NCBI GenBank assembly: GCA_977017575.1 | Contig: CDRNVI010000029.1 | Span: 930,001-994,000 of the forward strand | DNA: 64,000 nucleotides | Direction of reading: 5' to 3' | Source: Paramoeba atlantica | Taxonomy: Eukaryota > Discosea | Shown: positions 28,296 to 37,271 of the stretch, piece after piece | Layout: each line of letters begins with the position of its first letter | Position numbering within the stretch: the first letter of the stretch is position 1 | The notes under the pieces: model-generated | Told to the model about the DNA's origin: nothing | Seen by the model: the letters and a program-made list of their open reading frames with translations, nothing else | Database searches by the model: none | Position numbers and translations under genes: made by a program

Positions 28296-28889
28296 TCAGG
28301 CCGTCTCAGTTTTTGTCTCAGTGGTCTGTTCAGCTTCCTTTTCTTCTGTATCTGTCTTCTCTTCCGCCTTTTCGTTATCTTCATCCTCATCGTCCAGGTC
28401 CTCATTTTCATCTTCCTCACCCATGTCTGGATAATCTTCTTCATCCCCCATTCCTCCCATACCCCCCATACCTCCCATTCCTCCCATACCCCCGAATTGT
28501 GACATGTCAAAATTTCCCATTCCCGGGAACCCCTCAGGGGCCTCATCGGCGTCCTTCCACAAGGACCAGTCCACCCCGACGTAGTGTTTGTTCGTCTTGG
28601 AGGGCTCAACGGTAAGTCGCTCCCACTCTTTGTTCTCGTCGGAGGCACTCTCCGCTTTGAACGCGCAGCAAGCTACCTTGTTGCCGTGTACTTTGAACGT
28701 GCTCTGGCTGGGGTCAATGCCTTTCAAAAGATTCAGAGCGGTGCGGTATGGTGTGCCATGCGAGGTGCACTCGAAAATGATTTTGCTTTCCTGGAAATCA
28801 ACTTTGACGTCCTCCGCGTCGGCAATGAGAAAGGTAAGGAAGACACGGTCGTCGCGTTGTGCCCACTGCACTGGTGCAATTTTGGACAT
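28296..28889 (-). CDS. p23 / Sba1-like Hsp90 co-chaperone
   Basis: 197 residues beginning MSKIAPVQWAQRDDRVFLTF, the start of a CS domain. Residues 1-110 are the CS fold, with the p23 hallmark KHYVGVDWSLWKDADE near 130. Then a FPGMGNFDMSQF segment, a run of GGM repeats, and a strongly acidic tail. The GGM-rich linker and acidic tail are common in protist p23 proteins. p23 binds ATP-bound Hsp90 and stabilises the closed state in the cytosol. The upstream in-frame extension is rejected because a good acceptor AG lies between it and this ATG. Confidence 0.9.
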   Translation of the reverse strand: MSKIAPVQWAQRDDRVFLTFLIADAEDVKVDFQESKIIFECTSHGTPYRTALNLLKGIDPSQSTFKVHGNKVACCAFKAESASDENKEWERLTVEPSKTNKHYVGVDWSLWKDADEAPEGFPGMGNFDMSQFGGMGGMGGMGGMGGMGDEEDYPDMGEEDENEDLDDEDEDNEKAEEKTDTEEKEAEQTTETKTETA

Positions 28890-29205
28890 AGAGGTGGTAA
28901 ATAGAAAGTATAAAAGAGAACAATCTAGTGAAAAAAATAGGGGACGAGATGTTATTAGAATTTGAAATAGTCTTCGATTCACCTCCACACACGTTGTTCA
29001 CACAGCAAGCACCTTACAAAATTCAGTCTTACTCACTCGAAATCCAGAAATTGAGAGAGAAAAAACTCAAAAAGACGGAGTAAAATCCCAGATTCACCAC
29101 AAGGGTCTATCTCCTACAACATACAATGTACGCTCGCAAACGATTATGCAATGCTTTCAACACGCTTGTTGTAAACACACTTTTAGAGCACTGATCGGAT
29201 GAAAT
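28890..29205. other. Intergenic, 316 bases
   Basis: Only the p23 acceptor tract is recognised. Confidence 0.45.
28925..28941 (-). promoter_or_regulatory. Candidate trans-splice acceptor of p23
   Basis: The minus strand reads CTATTTTTTTCACTAG, a pyrimidine run and AG 36 bases before the ATG. It is one of the clearest acceptor-like sites in the window and fixes the p23 start. Confidence 0.6.
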
Positions 29206-29433
29206 CTACTTCTTCCTTTTATTCCGCTCGCTCGATCCTTTATTAATGTGCTCCAGTGCAGACCTATTGAACACTGAAATGAAAGGTGAAATAAGTTTCA
29301 ATAGAATATAGCCGAACGCGGCCCAACGCATCATATCTGTCCCTTCCTGTACGCACACGAGAACTAAAAAGGGTTTCCCTAACCGTCTCACAGAAGGAGA
29401 TTCAAAAAGTCGTCGCAGAGCAGTATCATTCAT
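29206..29433 (-). CDS. Small single-TM protein, 75 residues
   Basis: Starts MNDTALRRLFESPSVRRLGK (basic, amphipathic), then one hydrophobic stretch (about 34-55, MMRWAAFGYILLKLISPFIS) and a very basic C-terminus (SSERNKRKK). The gene is short, but a textbook acceptor (TTTTCCTAG) ends only six bases upstream of the ATG, which argues it is expressed. No family recognised. An ER or mitochondrial membrane protein is likely. Confidence 0.65.
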   Translation of the reverse strand: MNDTALRRLFESPSVRRLGKPFLVLVCVQEGTDMMRWAAFGYILLKLISPFISVFNRSALEHINKGSSERNKRKK

Positions 29434-29439
29434 TTTATT

Positions 29440-29456
29440 CTAGGAAAACAAATTAA
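29440..29456 (-). promoter_or_regulatory. Candidate trans-splice acceptor
   Basis: The minus strand reads TTAATTTGTTTTCCTAG immediately before AATAAAATG. The resulting 5' leader beyond the spliced leader would be only six bases. Confidence 0.55.
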
Positions 29457-29592
29457 GAAATATCTTAACTGTTGCATCTGTCTAATCTGCTTTCCCTAAA
29501 GTTTATATTCTTCCCAGAATTTAAATTTTGAATAGGACCTTGGATATTCGAGCAATGTGTGATTTTCTGCGATTCTCCTTTCTATTTTCATT

Positions 29593-30789
29593 CTATTCCC
29601 CAGGAACTACATAAACTTGAGCACTCCGCACCGACACTACCTCTCGATCCGGAAGTAGTAAAGCAGAAAGTCTTCCACCATACACACAGCCAGTATCTAA
29701 ACCAAGCGCGCTGCAATGCTTTTGAAGTTTGCGTGCCGCATCGTGACCGAATACAACCAGAGAGGTGCTTTGATAACCAGAAGCCCATGAGTGTATTCCT
29801 GCTTTTTCTGAAAGAGCATTCGTTATGTCACGCTTCGTATTCACAGAACCGCTGTCTTTAATCAATTCTGTGGAATTTTCATTTTGGCATTTCATGTCTG
29901 ATGAATTACGATCGATCTTCTTAACAAGTTGTTCTCCCGGTGGCTTGATTTCTTGTAATACCTTCGAATCTTCTTGTTGTAACGAATAGTTCATACCCAA
30001 TGCATCTGTATTGTTTCCAGCATGATTGCCCGTGTTAAGTTCTGCTGTAGAACTCAACACCACGGAACGGGCATGCATTGCATCATACGCATTTGTATGC
30101 TCCATTGGAGAATCAAGGGCCGCGTGAGTCACTACTACGTCATACTCGGGTAAATACAACACATGCGGCAAGTTTTGAAGATAAACCAGCAAATCAGGAG
30201 GTAGTATTCGTGCCAGGGTTTGATGAGCTGGTCGAGAAGGGTGCTCACTGGCCTCTATGAAAGGACGTGCTCGTGAGGCCCATCGGAGTACTTGCCAGTC
30301 ATGGTTGCCTACTACCCCGTACGCAGAATGATCTTTCATAAACTTCACAACTTTCTCCGATTCAGGGCCTTTGACAACTAAATCACCGACATGCACAAGC
30401 AAATCCCGGCTCGGATCATAGCCCGTTCTTTGAAGTAGGGATTCGAGTTCAGCAAAACAACCGTGTATATCACCAATAAGTATAATTCGAGGTAAGGATG
30501 ACGAAATATGTGATGTCGTATTGTTGCACACGGAAACATCAGAAGAATCACGATTGGCCGGCGTGGCCCCCAAATCCAAATCCTTCATTTTTAAGTCCAC
30601 GTTCATATCTACACATATTTCTCCTTGTCTAACATAGGAAGTAGAAGGTAGGCGATCTGGAACGGAATGGGCTGACCAATCATAGAGCCGGACAGTGGGA
30701 TGTACGCGCAGTACTTTTACACGAAGTGCTCCAACCTGACTTCTTAGAAAATTGATTTCCTCTAGGGATTTACATCTTCGGGGCTTCAT
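29593..30789 (-). CDS. ApaH-like phosphatase (PPP-family, ALPH)
   Basis: 398 residues. Metallophosphatase motifs are in order: IGDIHGCFAELESLL (GDxHG), HVGDLVVKGPESEKVV (GDxxxKGP), VVGNHDWQVLRW (GNHD), VVTHAALDS and a late FGHDAARK, closing with LDTGCVYGGRLSAL. The KGP after GD and the LR after GNHD point to the ApaH-like (ALPH) branch rather than PP1/PP2A. The kinetoplastid ALPH1 is the mRNA decapping enzyme; others act on dinucleoside polyphosphates. About 90 residues precede the domain, and an insert lies at about 240-320. The start is at MKPRRCKS, just after an acceptor-like CGCAG. Confidence 0.86.
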   Translation of the reverse strand: MKPRRCKSLEEINFLRSQVGALRVKVLRVHPTVRLYDWSAHSVPDRLPSTSYVRQGEICVDMNVDLKMKDLDLGATPANRDSSDVSVCNNTTSHISSSLPRIILIGDIHGCFAELESLLQRTGYDPSRDLLVHVGDLVVKGPESEKVVKFMKDHSAYGVVGNHDWQVLRWASRARPFIEASEHPSRPAHQTLARILPPDLLVYLQNLPHVLYLPEYDVVVTHAALDSPMEHTNAYDAMHARSVVLSSTAELNTGNHAGNNTDALGMNYSLQQEDSKVLQEIKPPGEQLVKKIDRNSSDMKCQNENSTELIKDSGSVNTKRDITNALSEKAGIHSWASGYQSTSLVVFGHDAARKLQKHCSALGLDTGCVYGGRLSALLLPDREVVSVRSAQVYVVPGE

Positions 30790-30810
30790 GTGTCTAACAG
30801 AAAGTATTCC

Positions 30811-30834
30811 CTGCGGTGAAAAGCATAGAAACAA
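30811..30834 (-). promoter_or_regulatory. Candidate trans-splice acceptor of the ApaH-like phosphatase
   Basis: The minus strand carries a pyrimidine-rich tract (TTGTTTCTATGCTTTTCACC) ending in GCAG, 22 bases upstream of the chosen ATG. It excludes the longer upstream frame. Confidence 0.5.
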
Positions 30835-30921
30835 GAATTTGTGTACCAAGAACAGGCAAGAATTGAAGTTGAGTACTAGGACCGTATTGCACATAGATCT
30901 CAATCACAGAGGCTTCTGATA

Positions 30922-31012
30922 CTGTGCCCCCCAACTTATAGTGCCGCGGGGTACCCCCCACTTATGGTGCCGTTTGGTCGAAAACCGCGGCACTATAAGT
31001 GGGGGGGCACAG
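30922..31012. mobile_element. 91-bp hairpin MITE with 28-bp inverted ends and TA flanks
   Basis: Ends 30922-30949 and 30985-31012 are inverted copies matching at 27 of 28 positions (left end CTGTGCCCCCCAACTTATAG). Both are bordered by TA (30920-30921, 31013-31014). The short middle repeats part of the end (GGTACCCCCCACTTATGGTG, 30949-30968). It shares the TA flank and C-run ends with the 6801-7111 element but is not alignable over its length. It lies in the leader region upstream of the ApaH-like gene. Confidence 0.88.
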
Positions 31013-31098
31013 TAATAGGAATATTAAGTCTTGACAAAATGCTGCCAGTTCGTCTAGAATGTAAAATGAAATATAGTACACCGTCAAAGCTACACCAA

Positions 31099-32295
31099 TT
31101 ACAGAGTCACATCCAGTAGTAAGCTTTTCATTTCCACTTCCTTATCAAAGTACATGCGTAGTTCATCCCGAGTAACCCAGGCCCAGCGCGCAGGCCGGGG
31201 TTGTATAAAATCAATGACAGGATTCCCGTCAAGCAGAGAGGCATGAAAAATGTAAATATGCTCCGTTGTTTTTTCGGCGTTCGTCGGGTCCTTTTTACGA
31301 AGTACTCCAACAGGAGCATTGCTGTACACGTACGTTTCCATTAATTCGGAATGGTGAGTATGTAGAGCTCGGTCAAGACTCATCCGAAGACTTTCGCCAT
31401 CAACCCGATTGACGTAAGGCACGGACCATTGAATCTGTGTTTCGGAACGTTCACTGGGTAAATATTCATCAGTTTGATTGGTTTTCACCTCCTCATGTTT
31501 AACTTCATGACCAATAATAAAATACAAGTGTCGATCCAAACATCGATCGGTGCTATGAGCATAATCGTGCATTAGTTTAGCATCCGAAGACTCGGGAGCG
31601 TCATAGGAAGCTATTTTTTCTGGTTCATTATTTTCCTTGTTTTCTTGACCGGTTTTCGTTATCAATTTCTCCGACGCATTTCTCCCTCCATTGTAAATAT
31701 CAAGCAAGGAACAGAAATCCATTTCTGTTCTCCGCGAGGGCGGCTCCCATGTGTTAATCATCAAACGGTGTACCTCTTGATACGTATCCATGTTGTAAAA
31801 ATTATCCTTTAATGCCCGAAGCTTCGCTGCAGCACTTTCTTTCGAATCTGCGTTAGGATTCGGTTGAGCTTCAGAAGCTTTCGGTCCCTTTCGATACGCA
31901 GGCAAACCACTGGAGGCGATATCTCTCTGCCATGCATCCAACGACAACCCGCGATTCTTCCAAAAGTTCTGCGAAGCCTCGGCGGGGTTGTCCTTATTCG
32001 CAAAAGAGGAGGGAGGAGCACCCGACATAATACGTGAGTGGTGCCGGCTGTACAAGTTGTACTCATTCTCTAGTAAAGTGGAGTAGTTTTGTTCGAGAGG
32101 GTGCAGGTCGGGAAGAATGCGTGGAGGTCGACATAAGAGGTAGCCTACGGAGATGTTCTGGCTGCCGGAGTAGAACACCTGGCGTTGTCGTCTTCCAGGA
32201 ATCTCATCGGCGAGAGTAAGACGGATAGGTGTCGGCTTAATCATCCCGTTGGGGCGAAAAGATGCGAATCCAAGAGTGATGACATTTTTTCTCAT
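31099..32295 (-). CDS. Mitochondrial large ribosomal subunit protein mL46-like
   Basis: 398 residues. Near the N-terminus, VGYLLCRPPRILPDLHPLEQ matches the mL46 opening (a strand, then RPP-hydrophobic-xP-xLxPxE). The C-terminal domain is Nudix-like in form without a Nudix box: TEHIYIFHASLLDGNPV, then WAWVTRDELRMYF, as in MRPL46/Mrpl17. The middle holds a long insert typical of enlarged kinetoplastid mitoribosomal proteins. It acts in the mitochondrial large subunit. The start at MRKNVITLGF gives a presequence-like end; a much longer frame upstream looks untranslated. Confidence 0.78.
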   Translation of the reverse strand: MRKNVITLGFASFRPNGMIKPTPIRLTLADEIPGRRQRQVFYSGSQNISVGYLLCRPPRILPDLHPLEQNYSTLLENEYNLYSRHHSRIMSGAPPSSFANKDNPAEASQNFWKNRGLSLDAWQRDIASSGLPAYRKGPKASEAQPNPNADSKESAAAKLRALKDNFYNMDTYQEVHRLMINTWEPPSRRTEMDFCSLLDIYNGGRNASEKLITKTGQENKENNEPEKIASYDAPESSDAKLMHDYAHSTDRCLDRHLYFIIGHEVKHEEVKTNQTDEYLPSERSETQIQWSVPYVNRVDGESLRMSLDRALHTHHSELMETYVYSNAPVGVLRKKDPTNAEKTTEHIYIFHASLLDGNPVIDFIQPRPARWAWVTRDELRMYFDKEVEMKSLLLDVTL

Positions 32296-33264
32296 GTTTC
32301 CAAGTAAAATCAGTTCAAGTAGAACAATGTTTGTGATACAAATAAAAATTCGATACAAATAAAAATATGCTAATTTCACTATAAAAATGCTGCAATGATT
32401 ATGGAAATTATTGCCACAAATAAGAGGGTTCAAAGTGAAGGAAAAGTCAACTTGGCAAAAAACGTGGCTTAAAAACTTGTTTTTCAATTTTTTTTTGCAA
32501 TTAATAAGGGGGGAGAAGTATGAAACGCGGCATTGCCTCTATATTACCCAATACATGAACCATGAGGGTCCATAGGGGGGGTTGTCATGTTCCAACAGAT
32601 TTTTTTTTTAATTGGGGGGAATAGTATTGAGTCTAACTTTTTATGTATTGAGTCCAACTTTTCCACAATTTCCACACTTTTTTTTGCAAATAATTGGGGG
32701 GAAGAGTACGAATTCTAACTTTTCATTTATACTGCTACGACTTTCCTACTTCATTTCTTAACATTCCCGTATCTTACCCACTTTTTCCCCTTAACGCGTT
32801 TCCACCTACCCGCTTTCCCGTTAACGACTTTCCACTTATTGACTTTCCCTTGCCCACTTTCCCTTTACCCACTTTCTCCTTTACCCACTTTCCCTTTACC
32901 TTTTTTTTTGCAAATAATTGGGGGGAGTTGTATTGAGTCTAACTTTTTTAAATCGAATTCCAACTTTTCCACTTACTAACCCTTCAGCCTTACTAACCCT
33001 TCACCTATACTTATTTTCCCTTCACCCATACATATTTTTTTTCACTTTATTACTTACTTGCCTACTTACTTTACTTCGCCCTTATCAACTTCGCCCGCTT
33101 CTCTCCCTCAACCCCCCCCCCGAGCAACCATTCGCGACTTCCCGACTCCACCCGCTTCTTTCCCTCATTCCACCCCCCCCCGAGCATCCATCCGCGCCTT
33201 CCAAAACTTTGCCCGCTTTTTTCCCTCACTGCCCCCTAAAAATCAATCCGCGCGTGCTTCACCC
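32296..33264. other. Intergenic repeat block, 969 bases
   Basis: Holds the leader of mL46 and then only repeats (see the two repeat entries). No gene. Confidence 0.5.
32485..32955. repeat. Four copies of a short oligo(A)-ended unit
   Basis: A unit reading TTTTTTTTGCAAATAATTGG-GGGGA, then GTATTGAGTCTAACTTTT, recurs near 32485, 32600, 32678 and 32900, with partial copies at 32641. On the minus strand each unit ends in an oligo(A) run of eight or more. That resembles the 3' ends of retroposed sequence. Between copies 3 and 4 lies a simple repeat of CCCACTTTCC type (about 32770-32900). Confidence 0.7.
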
Positions 33265-33265
33265 C
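33089..33265. repeat. Three tandem 57-61-bp C-rich units
   Basis: CCCGCTTYTYTCCCTCA recurs at 33094, 33151 and 33212. The first two units run on through a nine- or eight-C run to CCGAGCANCCATNCGCG; the third is degenerate. It borders the 3' side of the retrotransposon and may be part of its tail region or its target. Confidence 0.7.
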
Positions 33266-36200
33266 TTCTTCTAATAGTGCGCGCCTCGGACCGGGTCTCT
33301 CGACCTCTCCACGGCCTGGCTAGGGAACCCTTCCCTTGTTATACGGGAGGGCGCAGGCGCGGGCATGTGTCGACAGCGGCACGGTCACGAAGTTGGGTTT
33401 TGATCGCCAGATTCGGATGAATGTTCCGAATCCATACCTATCTCACATTGGGGTACCGTGCTCGTGAAAGCGAGGCGTGAGGATAGGCACTGTCGGCTCG
33501 ATCGGCCTCGGGCCGCTCTGGAGGCTACTCCTCCAGAGTTGCGATGGGGTCTTCGGAAGGTGAACGAGCAACCATCATGCGCGCTTGAAAGCGCATAAGG
33601 GTTATGTTTAGTTCAGCGAAGATTCGGCTCGTTGCCTCACCTTCCGAAAGTAGACCCCCCGAAGCGTGCGAACACCTCTCACCGACTTTGCGGAGCACGG
33701 CTGAAGCGCTGGGGCTCCAGGCGCCATAACTTTCGACCACCATGGCCGTAAAGTCGCATCCTGCTTCTACGGCTTCTCGACGCTGCTTGCCCTTCTCCAT
33801 TGAAGAATAATGCTCGGCAAATGACCCCCGCGGCAACCCAGCTAGCGTTTCGGACTTTGTCCGTATATTTAAATTGCTGAGCATGGGTGACCGCGAAGTC
33901 AAGCACAATGGGATTTCCAAGAAAAAGGCTGGGCAAGTATATGTCGCCAGGTCTGGTGAGGGCCCCACCTGGGCCCCTGTTCCCGAGACTCTTTTCTCGT
34001 AGAGGGGCGAGGCGGGCTCGACTTCACACGTCCGCGAACTGATCCGTAACAGCGTTGTGCCTGGTCACAATGCCATGGCCATGTTTGCAAGACAGTGCAT
34101 GGTCCTCTTTGCTGTCAAGGGGGAGCGAACATTTTGGCATGGGGCACGTGCTATCTTCATGGTAAATGTCCACGCCCAACCACCAACGGGCCAAAGTTCG
34201 GAATTGTGGGGGTGTAAAGGCGTGCCCAAGGTCTTTCGAAGAAGTCACAAAGGCCCAGCTGCTCGCTCCCGTGCCACACTGGGAGATCCACCTTGCACGG
34301 GTTCGTGCATCAGTTGCCTCATATTCCTGGGAAAAGGCATGGGCTGCAATACCATAACTGATTACCCGCTGGCGCGGGATCTTCCCTTTGGGCCACTGTG
34401 GGGGTAACATGTCCTGGCAATCTTCAGAACCGTAGAGGGGAGTCGAGAGTGGGTAGGCGTCCGTGGGTGTGTTGGCCGTGCGGGATGTCGTACGAAGGAC
34501 ATGTCCCGGAGGCTCGTCCGGGGGGGGATCATTCCCTGGCGGAGTGCGCCTTCTCTTCCGGTAGAAGTACGGCGCGCTCAGGGCCTTCTCGCATGGGGCG
34601 TTGGGAGTTGTGAGAACACGACCTCGGGGATCGAGGAGAGCAGTGCCGGCCTTCTGATTGATGTCGAGGATGGCCTCCGAGAAACCTTCAGCGTCTGTGG
34701 GATCCCAGGAATCTTTGGCAGAGGCAAAGGCGACCGATGCAACGTAAGCCGCGGAGGCGTGGAGAGCTGCGGATCTCAGACCTAATCCCCCATGGCGCTT
34801 CAGTCGCTATGCTTGAGATTGTGCTGACCTGTCCAGAGGACAGATGATTGCCTCTATAGCGGTCATGAGAACGTCGTCTAAACGGGAGCAAAGGTGAATC
34901 AGGGACTGTGGGGGCGTACTTCTCATGGCATACACCATTTGACAGAACCCCGCACATTGACGAATAAGGGCAAGCGCAACCTGGGAGTCTTGAATGTTGG
35001 TGATGGCATCGAAGGTATCCTCGGCTGGTTCTAGGGCGTGAGAAAGAAGATAAGCAGAGCAGTGGTCGGCGGATCCTACAGGACTCCCTAGTATGTCAAA
35101 GTTCCCCTGCGAATTGATCTTCTCGTCGGGTATGTCTGGGAAGTAAGAAGCCTGGTGGACCGAGCTGGGGGAAGTAATAATTTCGCATTTCGACGTATTG
35201 AGATGCAAGCCTCATTGAGGTCCTACTCGGGCGATCGTGTCTAGGGCGTCTCTAACTTCCTGCGCCTGGCCAACGAGGACGCCATCGTCGAGATGCCAGA
35301 GTTGGGCGGGAATATCAGTTTGAAGGCAAATGGCTTCTGAGAGCTCCAGGGCCACCAACGAGAAGAGCAATGGTCCTAGGGGATCGCCCTGTTGTACTCC
35401 TTCCTCGGAGGAGATGAATCGGGCCCCGTAGGTAAGAGAGCTGGGGTCGGAATAGCACCAATTGATCCAAGGGAAGAGTTCCTGGAAATGTTCCTGTACT
35501 AGTGTAAGGAAAGCAGCCCTGCTTACGTTATTGAAAGCGTTACGTAGGTCCACTTTGCACATGACGAAATTCGGGTTTTCCATATTGGACATGGCCAGGC
35601 GACACATGTGAATGACTCTTTCGGCCCCGGCTGGCGCTGCCACTCCGTACTGTTTGCCTTCAAAGAGCTCGCTCGCTTTGGGTCGGATTGCGTTGCATAC
35701 GGCTTTGCTCGCTAATCAGGGTTTCACCGGCAGCGATCGGACGAACATCATTTTCGCCCTTTGATAGGGCGCACAAGCGCGCCTCTGCAAAGTGCGCCTG
35801 TACTTCAGAGGGTGCCTTCCCAGCTAGGAGGTGATTTGTTAGCTTTGTGAGGGATCGGAGAAAGTCATTTACATGTACGAGCAGTGCTGCCTGTAGGTGC
35901 TCTGGGCGTAAGCCAATAGTGCCGGCAGAGGAGCCCCTGTTGAAGCTCTTCAGCGTCTTCGCAACTTCGCGTTCGTCAAGTTCCAGTGGAGCGCAGTTCG
36001 GGGGCGGGCAGTTTTCGCACGAGTCAATTTGAAGACGACGGGGGTGTTTTTCTAGCAATTTTTCAAACGTCTCGTCATCGTCGGGCGCCATTGGGTCTGA
36101 CGTTAGGGAGGCCAACCCTCTAGAGAACTCGCCGTGGCGGACGAGGGGTTCTGCTCGAATCGCTGCCTTCTCGTCTTTATCAGGGAATTCCGTTGGGGAT

Positions 36201-36600
36201 TTTGGTTTTTTTCACAGGCTACAAGTGCTTCGCTCCATAGGTCCGAGTACTCTTGTTCCGCCCAACGCTGCATGCACTTATACGCGTGTGAGGCATATGC
36301 CATGTGGCCTTTGCGGCCCCCGAGATGCGGAGCTGGTAAAACGCATTTGGAAAGCATGGCCAATAGCGTCCGTGCCTGTAAGGAGTTTTCAGACACCGCG
36401 TTCCGAATGGCGGTGAGGATTTCTTCCCAGATCTGGCGGCGCCGATGAGGCACGTCTTTGCACGTGCTCAGCTGAAGAGAGCAGACAGAAGGAAGAGGTG
36501 GGAGCTCAAAGTTGGTGTTCTCTGGTGTTGGTGCGGTGCTCACTTCGTTGGATGGAGTAGGAAGTTCGGGAGAGTGGAGCGTGACGGTTTTCTTTTTTTT
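33266..36600 (-). mobile_element. Decayed non-LTR retrotransposon (LINE) with RT and REL-type endonuclease remnants
   Basis: In the minus direction: an N-terminal region from about 36543 (HRRRQIWEEI), then RT fingers with GLRPEHLQAA and RPIAAGETL (36115-35660), RT palm with KVDLRNAFNNVSR, EGVQQGDPLGPLLF and HLDDGVLVG (35643-35212), thumb start NTSKCEI (from 35208), and a C-terminal CCHC plus RHN segment (CPMPKCS, DHALSCKHGHG, RHNAV; 34410-34024). Fragments in different frames (NPIVLDFAVTHAQQ) recall a restriction-like endonuclease. That order fits the R2/NeSL/CRE-type group. It is broken by at least one in-frame stop and several frame changes. Edges are approximate, set by GC content. Same strand as the gene cluster. 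Confidence 0.85.
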
Positions 36601-37271
36601 TTCAAAATCGTTTCGCCTATTGTATTTTGAAAGTTTGGTACCTATACTAGCTTTCTACGCCGTTGTTTTCACAAGATACCCCTTCTTGAAGCCGTGGCAC
36701 GATTCCCGAAATGACACCCCAAAAAATAGGTGTCCTGGCAAAACCAGGCAAAACTCGGCAAAACCCGGCAAAACTTAACAGGTTTCAACCCTCTAAGACA
36801 ACTGTCTTCTATGAAAAGGCTCACAAGGAGAAAAGTTTAAGTCCATTAGTAGAATTTTACTGAACGTATTTACTATGAAGAGACACGGAGGCCAGAGAAC
36901 TAGAGGTAGACGAACTCCCGTCAGCTGACATCCCTGCTGTTATCCATCCCGTACAGATAGTATGGGCTTCCTTTCGATAGCATGGGCTTCCTTACTGTCC
37001 TTGGCTTGTCTTCACTACATGGTTGAAATTGGTAGCCCGCGGTTCCTCAGATTACTACAAGCTCAGGCGTAAACACCCTTTTCGGTCATTTTGCGTGGCA
37101 GTGAGGGCATTGGATGACACTGAGTGACTGCACAGGGTCCATTGTATGCGTTCCCTTACAATCCAATGCTTAATTTTATCATAAACTCGCTCTTCTCCAC
37201 CGAAATCTCTCTATTACCCCTCCCTCTCTATTGCGCTGACATTATTTAATATTCCATGTCTGAAGTCCTTT
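36601..37271. other. Intergenic, 671 bases
   Basis: Contains the dispersed repeat (36653-36796) and a 20-base tandem duplication near 36956-36995 (GATAGTATGGGCTTCCTTTC then GATAGCATGGGCTTCCTTAC). No gene. Confidence 0.5.
36653..36796. repeat. Dispersed repeat, copy 2 (shared with 323-436)
   Basis: Same sequence as 323-436, longer because the GGCAAAAC motif occurs about four times here. It lies about 50 bases beyond the 5' side of the retrotransposon. Confidence 0.8.
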
